Shown: positions 10,691 to 25,998 of the stretch, piece after piece
How the letters are laid out: each line of letters starts with the position of its first letter
Numbering within the stretch: position 1 is the first letter of the stretch
Assembly (NCBI GenBank): GCA_963575745.1
Contig: CAUYUJ010018471.1
Coordinates: 165,001-229,000 of the forward strand
From: Prorocentrum cordatum
Lineage: Eukaryota; Sar; Dinophyceae; Prorocentrales; Prorocentraceae
DNA length: 64,000 nt
Direction: 5' to 3'
The notes under the pieces: model-generated
What the model was told of the DNA's origin: nothing
Databases searched by the model: none
The model's input: only the letters and a program-made list of their open reading frames with translations
Translations under genes and position numbers: made by a program

Positions 10691-10806
10691 AAAACAAAAA
10701 AAAACAAAAAAAAAAAAATAACAAAAAAAAAAAATACAAAACAACACAAAATCACACAAAAATCAAAAAAAAAAAAACAATTTCAAAAAATAAAAAAAAA
10801 AAAAAC
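10685..10806. repeat. A-rich tract (AAAAC)
   Basis: About 120 bp of A homopolymers broken by single C or T. It directly follows an R3 copy and precedes the CGT array, so it could be an A-rich tail of the R3 unit. Confidence 0.8.
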
Positions 10807-10819
10807 AGCAAAAGCGTGC

Positions 10820-10868
10820 GCGCACGCTCATGCGTCGTCGTCGTCGTCGTCGCCGTCCTCCCTCCTCC

Positions 10869-10901
<33 letters not shown>

Positions 10902-11520
10902 TACGTCGTCCTCTGTCTTTCCTCGTGTTCGCCGTCGTCGTCCTCTTTGGCGTCGTGGTCGTTTCCGTCGTCGTTGTCGCCGTGGTCGTCCTTCCTCCTC
11001 CTCCCTCGTCGTCGTCGTCGTCGTCCGTCGTCGGCGTCTCGTCGTCGTCGTCCCTCCTATTTTCGTACGCCGTCGTCGACGTCGTCGTCGTCGTCGTTTG
11101 TCGTCGGGCGGTCTTCTTTCCCTCCCTCCCCCCTCGTCGTTGCCATCGTTCGCGTCGCCGTCCTTTCCTTCCTCCATCCTTCGCGTCGTTCGCAATTCGC
11201 GTCGTCGCCGTCCTCTACACCCTCCACCCTCGGTCGATTGTCGTCGTTGTCTCGTTGTCGCCGTCGAATCGTTCCTCCCCTCTCTCTCCACCTTATCTGG
11301 TAAATCACTGCCTTCGTCGTTCCTTTTCAGGCGGTGGGGTCGACTTCCGATCGTCTTCGGTTCGGTCTTTCCCGTCGTCGTCGGCGTCAGCGTCGTCGTC
11401 GTCTTCGTCGTCGTCGACGTCGGCGTCGTCGTCGTCGACGTCGTCGGTGTCGTCGTAGTCGTTGTCGGCGGCGTCGTTGTCGTCGTTGTCGCTGTCGTCG
11501 TCGGCGTCGCTGTCGTTGCC
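10820..11520. repeat. CGT trinucleotide array
   Basis: About 700 bp of degenerate CGT/TCG triplets with CCTCC interruptions. All long frames here (Arg-, Val-, Ser-, Thr- or Asp-rich) are register translations of the repeat. Confidence 0.9.
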
Positions 11521-11639
11521 AAGTGCCATTTGGTACCCACCGTCACGGTCTTAAGAGATTTTGTAAACCAAGTTGCGGGTGGGTGGGTGGGATGCTTGCG
11601 CGAGCAGTGGAGTGGACAACTCACTGCGAACAGAAACTA

Positions 11640-11882
11640 GTTTCACCCGATAGATTGCACCACATGAACTGCACCACGTAGAATGCCCCACAACGATTGC
11701 ACAAGACAGATCGCACAACATATATTGTACAACTCATATTGCACCACAAAGCTGGCACTACATAGATTGCACGACCCAGGTAGCTCCACAAATGTTGCAC
11801 AACCTCGATTGCAAAACATGTATTGCACTACATTGGTTGCACAGCCCATATGGAACAATACAGGTTGCACCACGTATACCGC
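11640..11882. repeat. TTGCACCACATA-type short tandem repeat
   Basis: About 240 bp of degenerate words of the form GATTGCACCACATA, GATTGCACAACATA and ATGTTGCACAACC, with a period of roughly 16-22 bases. Related to 9870-9990 and 1440-1512. Confidence 0.75.
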
Positions 11883-11987
11883 GTCAGTCATTTTGCTTCA
11901 CCTATACCACAGGTTGCTAGAAACACACTATTTGGGGTCAACGCTGGCGAACATCTATGCTTACAAAAGTATGTATGTATAAATGTG

Positions 11988-12194
11988 TATCATAATGCGC
12001 ACCCCTCTGGGGCAGTATGGAGCTCGGAGGTTGGTTACCCGTTGTTCCTGTTTCCTGGCCGCCTGGCCTCAAACACCCCGAGCATTCTGACATGTGGGCT
12101 AAAACTCAGATGTGGAAAACCAGCGTTGGTGCCCATGGTGAAACTTGGAGAAGCGTGGCTGAACGCGGCCAAACATACTTCAGTTCGTGACTAG
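11988..12194 (+). CDS. Possible terminal exon, plus strand
   Basis: After GGGGCAG a plus-strand frame encodes SSEVGYPLFLFPGRLASNTP, then CGLKLRCGKPALVPMVKLGE, ending AAKHTSVRD and a TAG stop. The composition is protein-like, unlike the repeats around it. No upstream exon was found and no family is recognised. Confidence 0.3.
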   Translation, partial: YHNAHPSGAVWSSEVGYPLFLFPGRLASNTPSILTCGLKLRCGKPALVPMVKLGEAWLNAAKHTSVRD

Positions 12195-12356
12195 AGATGT
12201 CTCAACGTGCGACACATGCATACAAGGGACCCGCGTGTGCATAATAAACCCGCCCGAGCATGGAAAACTCAAATGATGTGCGGGACACGAACATAAGCAC
12301 GACCAGGCACCTCTTCCCTCAAACATGCAAGCCTTCAAGGTGAGAGCAGGTTCGTA

Positions 12357-12470
12357 TTAAACATGGATGTTCACAAGAGTGACCGCCGCGCCGAAAAAAT
12401 GACTCGGAGACGCCCCTGCGGCCCGTGTACGGCCACCATTCAGGACATTCTCGAGAAGCGGACAAGGAGA
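12357..12470 (-). CDS. Possible exon next to a CT-rich intron, minus strand
   Basis: On the minus strand, a CTCTCT tract (12470-12540) precedes a frame reading NVLNGGRTRAAGASPSHFFG and a stop after LVNIHV. A second frame is also open (ECPEWWPYTGRRG). The layout matches exons in the core cluster but the call is weak. Confidence 0.2.
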   Translation of the reverse strand, partial: SPCPLLENVLNGGRTRAAGASPSHFFGAAVTLVNIHV

Positions 12471-12611
12471 GCAAGGAGGAACAACGAGGACGACGGGAAA
12501 GAAGGGAAAAGAGGGAGAGAGAGAGAGAGAGAGAGATAAAAAAAAAGAGAACAACACACACACACAAAAAAAAAACAACAAAACAACGAGATGGGGAGAG
12601 GGGAAGAGACA

Positions 12612-12692
12612 GCGATATATATATATATATATATACCCACCAGTCGGAAGAAGTAGGTAGAAACATGAAGTAGGAAGGCGGGACAAGTTAAT
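12612..12692. repeat. TA microsatellite plus dispersed motif R1, copy 2
   Basis: TATATA (12615-12634) is followed by CAGTCGGAAGAAGTAGGTAG and ATGAAGTAGGAAGGCG. This matches the order at 298-600. Confidence 0.7.
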
Positions 12693-12752
12693 TGCGTTCG
12701 GGGCCGCCCAACAAATCAACAGCAACAACAATTACAATAAGTACATTACAAA

Positions 12753-13402
12753 TCCCACCAGCCCTCTGGGCGTCGGTGGTTTAGGGTGTTTCCTCTTCCA
12801 CCCCTCCCTCTTCCCCTTCGGGAATGGGTTTACCCCTCCCCCTACCCCCTCCCCACTGACCTGGACGGGGGGGGCCGCGAGCGGTCAGAGCGTCCAAAAC
12901 GGCCTCGGCGAGGAAGCCAAAATCATTGATTTTACTAATGTTTTGGGCCCCATTTTGGCCTTCTGTGGGGGGGGGGGGGGCTGAAATTTAGGAACCCCCC
13001 CTCTTTGATCGATTTCCTCCACGATGGCCGCAAGAGGCCCCCAGGATGCCCCAAGAGGCCGCAGGATGGCCCCAAGATGGCCCCAAGAGGCCCCCCAAGA
13101 GGCCCCCAGGAGGCCCCCAAGAGACCCCCAAGAGGCCCCAAGAGACCCTTTTGGCCCCATTTTGGCTTCCTGAGGGGGCAAAGATGGCCCCAAGAAGCGT
13201 CCAGGAGGCCCCCAAAGGCCCCAAGATGGCCCCAAGAGGCCCCAAGAGGCCCCAAGAGGCCCCCAGGAGGCCCCAAAGAGGCTCCCGAACGGCCCACAGA
13301 GCCCCCCCCGAGGCACCCAAGACGCCGAAAAGCCCCTCAGGACGACCCTCTACTCGCCTGGGCGTCGTTTCTGGACGGGCTGGTGGGGATACGCGAAGCG
13401 TC
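12753..13402 (+). repeat. Family A dispersed element, copy 1
   Basis: It starts CCCACCAGCCC (12754-12764) and ends GGGCTGGTGGG (13377-13387), an 11-bp perfect inverted repeat, then GATACGCGAAGCGTC. Ordered parts: a CTTCCACCCCTCC segment, a run of G, GACCCCCC-CTCTTTGA-like words near 13000, a long decamer array of GGCCCCAAGA units (13045-13330), then GCCTGGGCGTCGTTTCTGGA before the right end. The Pro/Arg-rich and Gly/Leu/Trp-rich frames (for example GLLGASWG repeats) come from the decamer array. Confidence 0.85.
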
Positions 13403-13434
13403 TAGAATTTCCGGGCCCTGTCTCAGCGGCACGC

Positions 13435-15212
13435 CATAGCCTGGGTCGCTCGGACCCTCGGCTGGCCCAACTCCCTGGTTTAATGTGTGTTAATTGGTTT
13501 TCCCTCGTCCGTCGGCTGCACTGGTCGCCCGAGGCTCGCCCGCCGCCCCGCGGTCGCTCGGCCCCTCGGCTGGCCCAATTCCTTGGTTTTGTGTGTTTTT
13601 GATTGTTTTCGCTTGTCCGTCGGCTGCACTGGTCGCCCCAGGCTCGCCCGCCCCGCGGTCGCTCGGCCCCTGGGCTGGCCCCATTCATTGGTTTTGCTTG
13701 ATTTTGTTTGTTTTCGCCTGTCCGTCGGCTGCACTGGTCGCCCCAGGCTCGCCCGCCGCCCCGCGGTCGCTCGGCCTTTCGGCTGACCCCATTCCTTGGT
13801 TTTGTTTGTTTTTGTTTGTTTTCGCTTGTCCGTGGGCTGCACTGGTCGCCCCAGTCTCACCCACAGCCCTGCGGTCGCTCGGCCCCTCGGCTGGCCCAAT
13901 TCCTTGGTTGTTTCTGGTGTGTTTTCGCTTGTCCGTCGACTGCACTGGTCGCCCCAGGCTCGCCCGCCGACTATCGGTCGGGCGCCCTTCCGGCTGGCCA
14001 AATTCCATCGTTTTGTTTGTTTTTGTTTGTTTCCCTTGCCCGTCGGCTGCGCTGGTCGCCCCAGGCTCGCCCGCCGCCCCGCGGTCGCACGGCCTCTCGG
14101 CTGGCCCAAATCCGAGGGGGCGAGCGACCGCGGGGCGGCGGGCGAGCCTGAGGCGACCAACGCAGACGACGGACAAGCGAAAACAAACAAGAAACAAACA
14201 AACCAAGGAACTGGGCCAGCCGAGGGCCCGAGCGACCGCGGGGCGGCGGGGAGCCTGGGGCGACCAGTGCAGCCGAAGTACAAGCGAAAACAAACAAAAA
14301 CAAACGAAAACAAGCAAAACCAAACAGATTGGACCAGCCGAGGGGCCGAGCGACCGCGGGGCGGCGGGCGAGCCTGGGGCGACCAGTGCAGCCGACGGAC
14401 AAGCGAAAACAAACAAAAAACAAACAAACCAAGGAATTGGGCCAGCCGAGGGCCCGAGCGACCGCGGGGCGGCGGGCGAGCCTGGGGCGACCAACGCAGC
14501 CGACGGACAAGCGAAAACAAACAAAAACAAACAAAAACAAGCAAAACCAAACAGATTGGACCAGCCGAGGGGCCGAGCGACCGCGGGGCGGCGGGCGAGC
14601 CTGGGGCGACCAGTGTAGCCGACGGACAAGCGAACACAAACAAAAACAAACACAACCAAGGAATGTGGCCAGCCGAGGGGGCCCAGCGACCGCGGGGCGG
14701 CGGGCGAGTCCGAGGCGGCCAGCGCAGCCGGCGGACAAGCGAAAACACACAAAAACAAGCAAACCCAAACAAATTGGGCCAGCCGAGGGGCCGAGCGAAA
14801 AACGTAAAAACAAACAAAACTAATGAATTTGGCCAGCCGAGGGGCCGAGCGACCGCGGGGCCGCGGGCGAGCCTGGGGCGACCAGTGCAGCCGACGGACA
14901 AGCGAAAACAAACAAAAACAAACACAACCAAGGAATTGGGCCAGCCGATGGGCCGAGCGACCGAAAGGCGGCGGGCGAGCCTGGGGCGACCAGCGCTGCC
15001 GACGGACAAGCGAAAACAAACAAAAACAAACAAAACCAAGGAATGGGGCCAGCCGAGGGGCCGAGAGACCGCGAGGCGGCGGGCGAGCCTGGGGCGACCA
15101 GTGCAGCGATCAGTGAGGCCGACGGACAAGCGAAAACAAAGAACAACAAACAAAACCAAGGAATGGGGCCAGACGAGGGGCCGAGCGACCAACGTCACCC
15201 AGGGAAGTGACA
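13435..15212. repeat. Satellite that reverses orientation at its centre (large palindrome)
   Basis: The unit is about 110-125 bp. In the left half (13435-14112) it reads CCGCGGTCGCTCGGCCCCTC, GGCTGGCCCAATTCC, TTTTGTTTGTTTTCGCTTGT, CCGTCGGCTGCACTGGTCGC. From 14113 on the complement is read instead (GAGCGACCGCGGGGCGGCGG, GCGACCAGTGCAGCCGACGG, AAGCGAAAACAAACAAA). About six units lie left of the switch and about nine to the right. All long frames across it, up to hundreds of residues, are satellite translations. Confidence 0.95.
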
Positions 15213-15214
15213 AC

Positions 15215-15345
15215 CAAACCCTCGAAGTAGATTAGGTTTGCGCCCGCCCCCAGAAAAATCGAAACATATCGATTATTGAAATAGGAAGGCGCTTTAAGTA
15301 GATTGGGATCTCAGAATCCAAGAATACCTACAACGACCGGTGGGT
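15215..15345. repeat. Dispersed motif R1, copy 3
   Basis: Contains GAAGTAGATTAGG, GCGCCCGCCCCC, TCGATTATTGAAATAGGAAG and GTAGATTGGGATCTC, followed at once by GA repeats. The fuller form matches 580-720. Confidence 0.7.
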
Positions 15346-15348
15346 ACT

Positions 15349-15384
<36 letters not shown>

Positions 15385-15535
15385 AGTAGAGAAGAGAGAA
15401 AAGAGAGGAGAAAGAGAGAGAGAGAGAAGAGAGAGAGATAGAAAGAGAGAAAAGAGAAAAGAGAAAAGAGAGAGAGAAGAACAACAAAAAAACGACAGAG
15501 AGAGAGAGAGAGGAACAAAAAAAAAAAAAAAAACG
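15346..15535. repeat. GA-rich microsatellite
   Basis: About 190 bp of GAGAGA with AAGAGA variants and an A homopolymer at 15517-15533. It lies just downstream of the LRR array's stop (minus sense). A similar GA tract lies downstream of the second LRR gene at 46080-46340, so tract and LRR 3' end look duplicated together. Confidence 0.85.
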
Positions 15536-15587
15536 AAGCAGGAGGCAGAGAAAGGGAGGACTCCAGAGACCCCGAACGGGCGGGCCC

Positions 15588-17498
15588 TCAGAGGAGCAGG
15601 CCGCCCTCGGGCCTGCCGCCCGCGGCCCACGCCGCGCGCAGCGCCCTGCGTGCGCCCTCGCCGAGCGGATTGCCGCCGAGGCCGAGGACCTGCAGGCTCG
15701 GCAGGGCGCCCGGGGCCCCGAGGGCCGCCGCCAGGGCGGCCGCGCCCTCGTCCCCCACGCGGTTGGCGCCGAGGCCGAGGACCTGCAGGCTCGGCAGGGC
15801 GCCCGGGGCCCCGAGAGCCGCCGCCAGGGCGGCCGCGCCCTCGTCCCCCACGCGGTTTTCGCCGAGGCCGAGGACCTGCAGGCTCGGCAGGGCGCCCAGG
15901 GCCCCGAGGGCCGCCGCCAGGGCGGCCGCGCCCTCGTCCCCCACGCGGTTGGCGCCGAGGCCGAGGACCTGCAGGCTCGGCAGGGCGCCCGGGGCCCCGA
16001 GGGCCGCCGCCAGGGCGGCCGCGCCCTCGTTCCCCACGCGGTTGGCGCCGAGGCCGAGGACCTGCAGGCTCGGCAGGGCGCCCGGAGCCCCGAGGGCCGC
16101 CGCCAGGGCGGCCGCGCCCTCGCCCCCCGCGCGGTTTTCGCCGAGGCCGAGGACCTGCAGGCTCGGCGAACGCCCGGAGCCCCGAGGGCCGCCGCCAGGG
16201 CGGCCGCGCCCTCGTCCCCCACGGGGTTCTCGCCGAGGACGAGGACCTGCAGGCTCGGCAGGGCGCCCGGGGCCCCGAGGGCCGCCGCCAGGGCGGCCGC
16301 GCCCTCGTCCCCCACGCGGTTTTCGCCGAGGCCGAGGACCTGCAGGGCTCGGCAGGGCGCCCGGGGCCCCGAGGGCCGCCGCCAGGGCGGCCGCGCCCTC
16401 GTCCCCCACGCGGTCGGCGCCGAGGCCGAGGACCTGCAGGCTCGGCAGGGCGCCCGGGGCCCCGAGGGCGGCCGCCAGGGCGGCCGCGCCCTCGTCCCCC
16501 ACGCGGTTTTCGCCGAGGCCGAGGACCTGCAGGCTCGGCAGGGCTCCCGAGGCCCCGAGGGCCGCCGCCAGGGCGGCCGCGCCCTCGCCCCCACGCGGTT
16601 TTCGCCGAGGCCGAGGACCTGCAGGCTCGGCAGGGCGCCCAGGGCCCCGAGGGCCGCCGCCAGGGCGGCCGCGCCCTCGTCCCCCACGCGGTTGGCGCCG
16701 AGGCCGAGGACCTGCAGGCTCGGCAGGGCGCCCGGGCCCCGAGGGCCGCCGCCAGGGCGGCCGCGCCCTCGTCCCCCGCGCGGTTTTCGCCGAGGCCGAG
16801 GACCTGCAGGCTCGGCAGGGGCCCGGGGCCCCGAGGGCCGCCGCCAGGGCGGCCGCGCCCTCGTCCCCCACGCGGTTGGCGCCGAGGACGAGGACCTGCA
16901 GGCTCGGCAGGGCGCCCGGGGCCCCGAGGGCCGCCGCCAGGGCGGCCGCGCCCTCGTCCCCACGCGGTTGGCGCCGAGGCCGAGGACCTGCAGGCTCGGC
17001 AGGGCGCCCGGGGCCCCGAGGGCCGCCGCCAGGGCGGCCGCGCCCTCGTCCCCCACGCGGTTTTCGCTGAGGCCGAGGACCTGCAGGCTCGGCAGGGCGC
17101 CTGGGGCCCCGAGGGCCGCCGCCAGCTTGGAATTGATTCAAGCATTTGCGGCCGTTTGCGCTGTGTCCGTCGTTTTTTGTAAGCTTTGGGTATAATCCAC
17201 CCCATCTGTGGGTTGCTACTGTTGAGGACGACGAAGAAATTCTTCGTTGAGGAGGGGGGGGGAGGAGGAGGAGGAGGAGGAGAAGGGATGGGCCTAGCCA
17301 CGAAGAGAAGGGCCCCCGCTCGATCTTTCCTCCGATCAACGCCGAGAGGGCCTGGTCAGATAGGCCCCCGAACTCAGGAACGGCGCTCTCGCTCGAGATT
17401 GCCTCGCACTTCTGCCCGTGGCCGACGAGGGAGATATTCCCACAGAAGAAGGGGGCGCGATCGAAGACGAAGTGGGCGGACATCGAGGGCCGGGGCAT
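15588..17498 (-). pseudogene. Leucine-rich-repeat array with multiple frame breaks
   Basis: The minus strand carries about 15-16 copies of a 93-bp unit (31 residues: LPSLQVLGLGANRVG, then DEGAAALAAALGAPGA), between about 17125 and 15660. The pattern is the ribonuclease-inhibitor type of LRR, which forms curved protein-binding scaffolds. The last unit changes to LGGNPLGEGARRALRAAW and a short tail ends at a stop at 15588. Single-base gains or losses break the frame several times, for example near 16160, 16345, 16590, 16735, 16820 and 16960, so no single frame spans the array. An upstream minus-strand segment (17498-17340) encodes SMSAHFVFDRAPFFCGNISL and is paralogous to 44515-44660. Between them lie GGA repeats and a short unique segment. 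It may be a pseudogene, or an intact gene misassembled in near-identical GC-rich repeats. Plus-strand frames here are antisense shadows. Confidence 0.65.
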
Positions 17499-17559
17499 AC
17501 AAAACGAAAGACACGCGGGCAGTTACGAGCGAAAAGCCTTCAAATGGAGGAGGAATCAT

Positions 17560-18110
17560 TCGTCACTCAACCCCATCATTGTTTCCATTGTTCCTCTCCC
17601 TCCCTCACACACTCTATCCATCTCACTACTCCTCTCATCCGTTTCCATCCCTTGCCCCATCCCTTGCCATTCATTGGATTGTCATCGCGACCCCTCTCCA
17701 CCATTCCCTTATTCCCCTCCCTCCCCCCCCGCCCTCCTCCCCCCCCCTCCTCCCTCCCCCGAGCCCCCCCCCCTTCCTTTCCCCCCCCCGCGGCGGCGGG
17801 GCGGTGCAGGGAGAGGCCATCCACGTGGTGGCCGCCCTCCTCGTCGAGGCCCCGGGCCTCGTCGAGGCCGCGGCGCGGCCCGCCCAGAAGCCCGGGGGGG
17901 AGGGGGGAGGAGGGGGGGGCAAGGGGGAGAGGACGAGGGAGGGAGGGAGGACGAAGGGAGGAGGAGGGAGGGATACAGGACGAGGGAGGGGGAGGAGGAG
18001 GATAGGGGGAAACGAATGAGAATGCGGAGAGACACCCCGAGCGGCAAAGAGGAGGAGGAGGAGGAGGAGGAGGAGGAGGAGGAGGAGGAGGAGGAAGAAG
18101 AGGGGGGAAT
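17560..18110. other. Pyrimidine tract, exon-like module and GGA repeat
   Basis: Bases 17575-17800 are C/T-rich. Bases 17803-17898 on the plus strand encode VQGEAIHVVAALLVEAPGLV, then EAAARPAQKP. A paralogous module is on the minus strand at 43036-43140 (AQGEAPAVALLVEAPSLQ). Both are bounded by C-rich and G-rich tracts. Bases 18048-18100 are GGA repeats. The module looks like one exon of a gene family, possibly an LRR-protein part, present in both orientations. Confidence 0.4.
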
Positions 18111-18287
18111 TGTGGAGGTGATATTTCCGTTGCCTCCTTGCCTCATCCTAACCACCCGCCTTCCAGCGTCATCCATCATTCCTCCTCCTCCCCCTCGTGA
18201 TCCTCATCCCCCTCCCTCGTAACGCATCCCTCCCTCATCCGCTTCCGCCTTCTCCTCATCCGACTCCTCCCTCGTCCTCTCACCGTC

Positions 18288-19056
18288 TCCATCGCCCTGG
18301 GCGTAGGTGGTGTACAGAACTTTGTCTTCTCTCTTTCCACGGCCCCTCCTACCCCTGCTCGGGGAAAGGTTCACCCCTCTCCCTACCCCGGGCCCGGGAG
18401 GGGGGGGGGTTCGAGGCGTCAGAGGGCGCTCTTCGGCGCAAGATGGCTCCAAGCGGCCATCTGAAGGCCCAAAAAGGCCTCCAAGATGGCGCACGATAGC
18501 TCAAGATGGCTCAAGATAGTCACCGACATACCTCCAAGAGGCCCCAAGACGGCCACGAGACTGTTTCAAATACCCGCCGAGCCCTCCAACTTGGAGGGCT
18601 CCGCCAAGAAACCAAAATGGCCCCAAAACCTAAGGCCAATCAATGTTTCTGGCGTTCTCGCCGTTTCGCTCCCGATGGGCATCGGCGGCCTCAGGGTCGC
18701 CACAAGATGGCCCAAGAGAGCCCCAAGAGGCGCCCAAGAGGGCCCCAAGAGGGCCCCAAGAGCGCCCAAGAGCGTCCCAAGAGCGCCCCAAGAGGGCCTC
18801 AAGACGGCCTTTTTTAGCCTCCGAGGGGGGGAGCTGAATTGAGGACCCCCCCTCTTTTGAGCCATGGGCCCCAAGACGGCCCAAAGACACCTCTCAGACC
18901 ACCACCCCCAGGATGACCCCAAGAGGACCCCAAGAGGACCCCAAGAGATCCCCAAGATGGCTCCAAGAGACCTCCGAGAACCCCTCACAACAACACCTCA
19001 ATTCGCCTGGGCATCGTTGTTGGATGGGCTGGTGGGGGTGCGCGAAGCGTCAAACA
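18288..19056 (+). repeat. Family A dispersed element, copy 2
   Basis: Left end GCCCTGGGCGTAGGTGG (its CCCACCAG part is degraded), then TCTCTTTCCACGGCCCCTCC, GTGTCAGAGG-like words, decamer units, GGCGTTCTCGCCGTTTCGCT, GCTGAATTGAGGACCCCCCC, more decamers, then CGCCTGGGCATCGTTGTTGG and GGGCTGGTGGGGGTGCGCGA at the right end. Confidence 0.85.
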
Positions 19057-19164
19057 TTTACCTCGCCCTCTCGCGTTTCTCTCCCTCGCCCCCCTCGCCC
19101 TCTCCCTCGCACGCGGGCCGCGACGGGTGTTATTGCCCGAATCGCATCGCGTCCGCGGCGGGAA

Positions 19165-19194
19165 CGCTCCGCGGCGCCGATGCGCGGCGCCGGG

Positions 19195-19255
<61 letters not shown>

Positions 19256-19278
19256 GATGTGCGGCGCCGATGCTGGAC
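19165..19278. repeat. 13-bp tandem repeat with GGCGCC palindrome
   Basis: About eight copies of GCGCGGCGCCGAT in register, each containing the palindrome GGCGCC. It follows family A copy 2. Confidence 0.9.
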
Positions 19279-19361
19279 CCGCGGTCCATTTTTAAAGTTA
19301 GTCTCATCATCCGCCCGATCCTCCTCGACAAGTTCCGCCTCCTCCGCGTTGCCCATCTCCC

Positions 19362-19547
19362 TCACTCATGCCCCTCTTCCTCCTCCTCCGTATTGCCCTT
19401 ATCCCTGTCCTCATTATGTAGTTGCTGCTGGATCGATGGCCAAACTGGATCGATCTCGGAGCCCACGTCCACCCCGTCGTCCTCTTCCTCCTCCGCATCG
19501 TCGCCCTCGTCCTGGCCTGGCTCCCCATCCACATTTTCTTCCTCCCC
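19362..19547 (-). CDS. Acidic C-terminal exon, unknown protein
   Basis: An open minus-strand frame of 61 codons ends with a TGA at 19362. It is highly acidic (EEENVDGEPGQDEGDDAEEE), then has a distinct ordered-looking segment DVGSEIDPVWPSIQQQL and an acidic end. The ordered segment does not come from the surrounding GGA/CTC repeats, which supports a real exon. No ATG lies in the frame, so it would be an internal start of the last exon. It lies downstream of gene D on the same strand. Confidence 0.35.
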   Translation of the reverse strand, partial: GEEENVDGEPGQDEGDDAEEEEDDGVDVGSEIDPVWPSIQQQLHNEDRDKGNTEEEEEGHE

Positions 19548-19831
19548 TTATCCTCCTCGCCCTCATGCTGCTCCTCATCCTCATCCTGATTCTGCTTATG
19601 TTTATGCTTCTGCTCCTGCTCCTGCTCCTGCTCCTCCTCCTCCTGGTCCTCCCCCCCCTCCTCGCCCTCCTCCTCTTCCTCCTCCTTCTCCCTCCTCACC
19701 CGCACCATTTGCCGCATGGCCCCCCTTCTCATCCTCGGCCTATGGGGCCGAACGGGCTTCACTTCTTAGCGGTGTCTTAGTGGGGCCCGTCGGCCCCAAC
19801 AAAATCTTAGATCTGAGCCGACTGGCTCAGC

Positions 19832-20085
19832 TTAGCTGACACCGGCGCGAGCTGCCGACAGCATCGCGGCCAGACTCCCCGCGAGGCCGCCCGCTGAGCC
19901 GCCGCTGCTGCCGCTGCTGCCGCCGGCGGTGCCGCTGCCGGCGGCGCCGCCCGTCGCGCCGCCGGTCGTCGCGCCCGCCGCAGGAGCAGCCCCGCCGCTG
20001 CTGCCGGGCCCCGCCGCCGCGCTGGCGCCTGCGCCGGCGCCCGTGGCCCGGCAGGCCGAGCCAGGGGGGGGCTCTCACGAAGGGG
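19832..20085 (-). CDS. Gly/Ala/Ser-rich terminal exon, unknown protein
   Basis: One minus-strand frame reads ATGAGAGASAAAGPGSSGGA and continues Gly/Ala/Ser-rich to SLAAMLSAARAGVS and a TAA stop at 19832. The other two frames give Arg- or Pro-rich strings less like protein. It could be the tail of a separate small gene after gene D. No upstream exon is identified because GGA repeats (20098-20265) intervene. Confidence 0.3.
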
Positions 20086-20097
20086 GGCGGGGGGGAT

Positions 20098-20579
20098 GAG
20101 GATGAGGAGAAGGAGAAGGAGGGAGGAGGAGGAGGAGGAGGAGGAGGGGGAGGAGAAGGGGGAGGAGGAGGAGGAGGAGGGAGGAGGAGGAGGAGGAGGA
20201 GGGGAAGGAGGCCGGGGGAGAGGAAGGAGGAGGAGCAGCAGCAGGAGGAGGAGCAGCAGTAGGGAGTATGATTTACCTCTATCCCCATCTTCCTCATCTT
20301 CCTCATCCTTCATCTTCCTCATCATCCTGCCCTCATCTTCCTCATCTACCTCATCAGTGATCCTCTACCTCATCTTCGTTCTCATCCTTCATCTTCCCCA
20401 TCCTGCCCTTATCTTCCTCATATTCTTCATCGGTGATCCTCTACCTCATCTTCCTTCATCTTCCTCATCCTTCATCTTCCCCATCCTGCCCTCATCTTCC
20501 TCATCTTCCTCATCAGTGATCCTCTACCTCATCTTCCATCATCTTCCTCATCCTGCCCTCATCTTCCTCATCTTCCTCA

Positions 20580-20600
<21 letters not shown>
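20098..20600. repeat. GGA tract and a minisatellite built from the gene D 3' end
   Basis: Bases 20098-20265 are GGA repeats. Bases 20280-20600 are a minisatellite of about 55-75 bp units. On the minus strand its units read GATGAGGTAGAGGATCACTG (or CACCG) followed by GATGAGGAAGATGAGG words. The gene D stop region reads GATGAGGTAGCGGATCACTG, so each unit holds a copy of the last six codons and stop. About four copies lie downstream of the true stop. Confidence 0.8.

Positions 20601-25998
<5,398 letters not shown>

Noticed and set aside
13480-15235. Several 370-577-codon frames on both strands
   Set aside because: All are translations of the inverted satellite; the same words recur each unit and reverse at 14113.
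15650-17182. Pro/Arg/Gly-rich plus-strand frames of about 500 codons
   Set aside because: Antisense of the LRR array. Only the minus strand gives the leucine-rich pattern with correct spacing.
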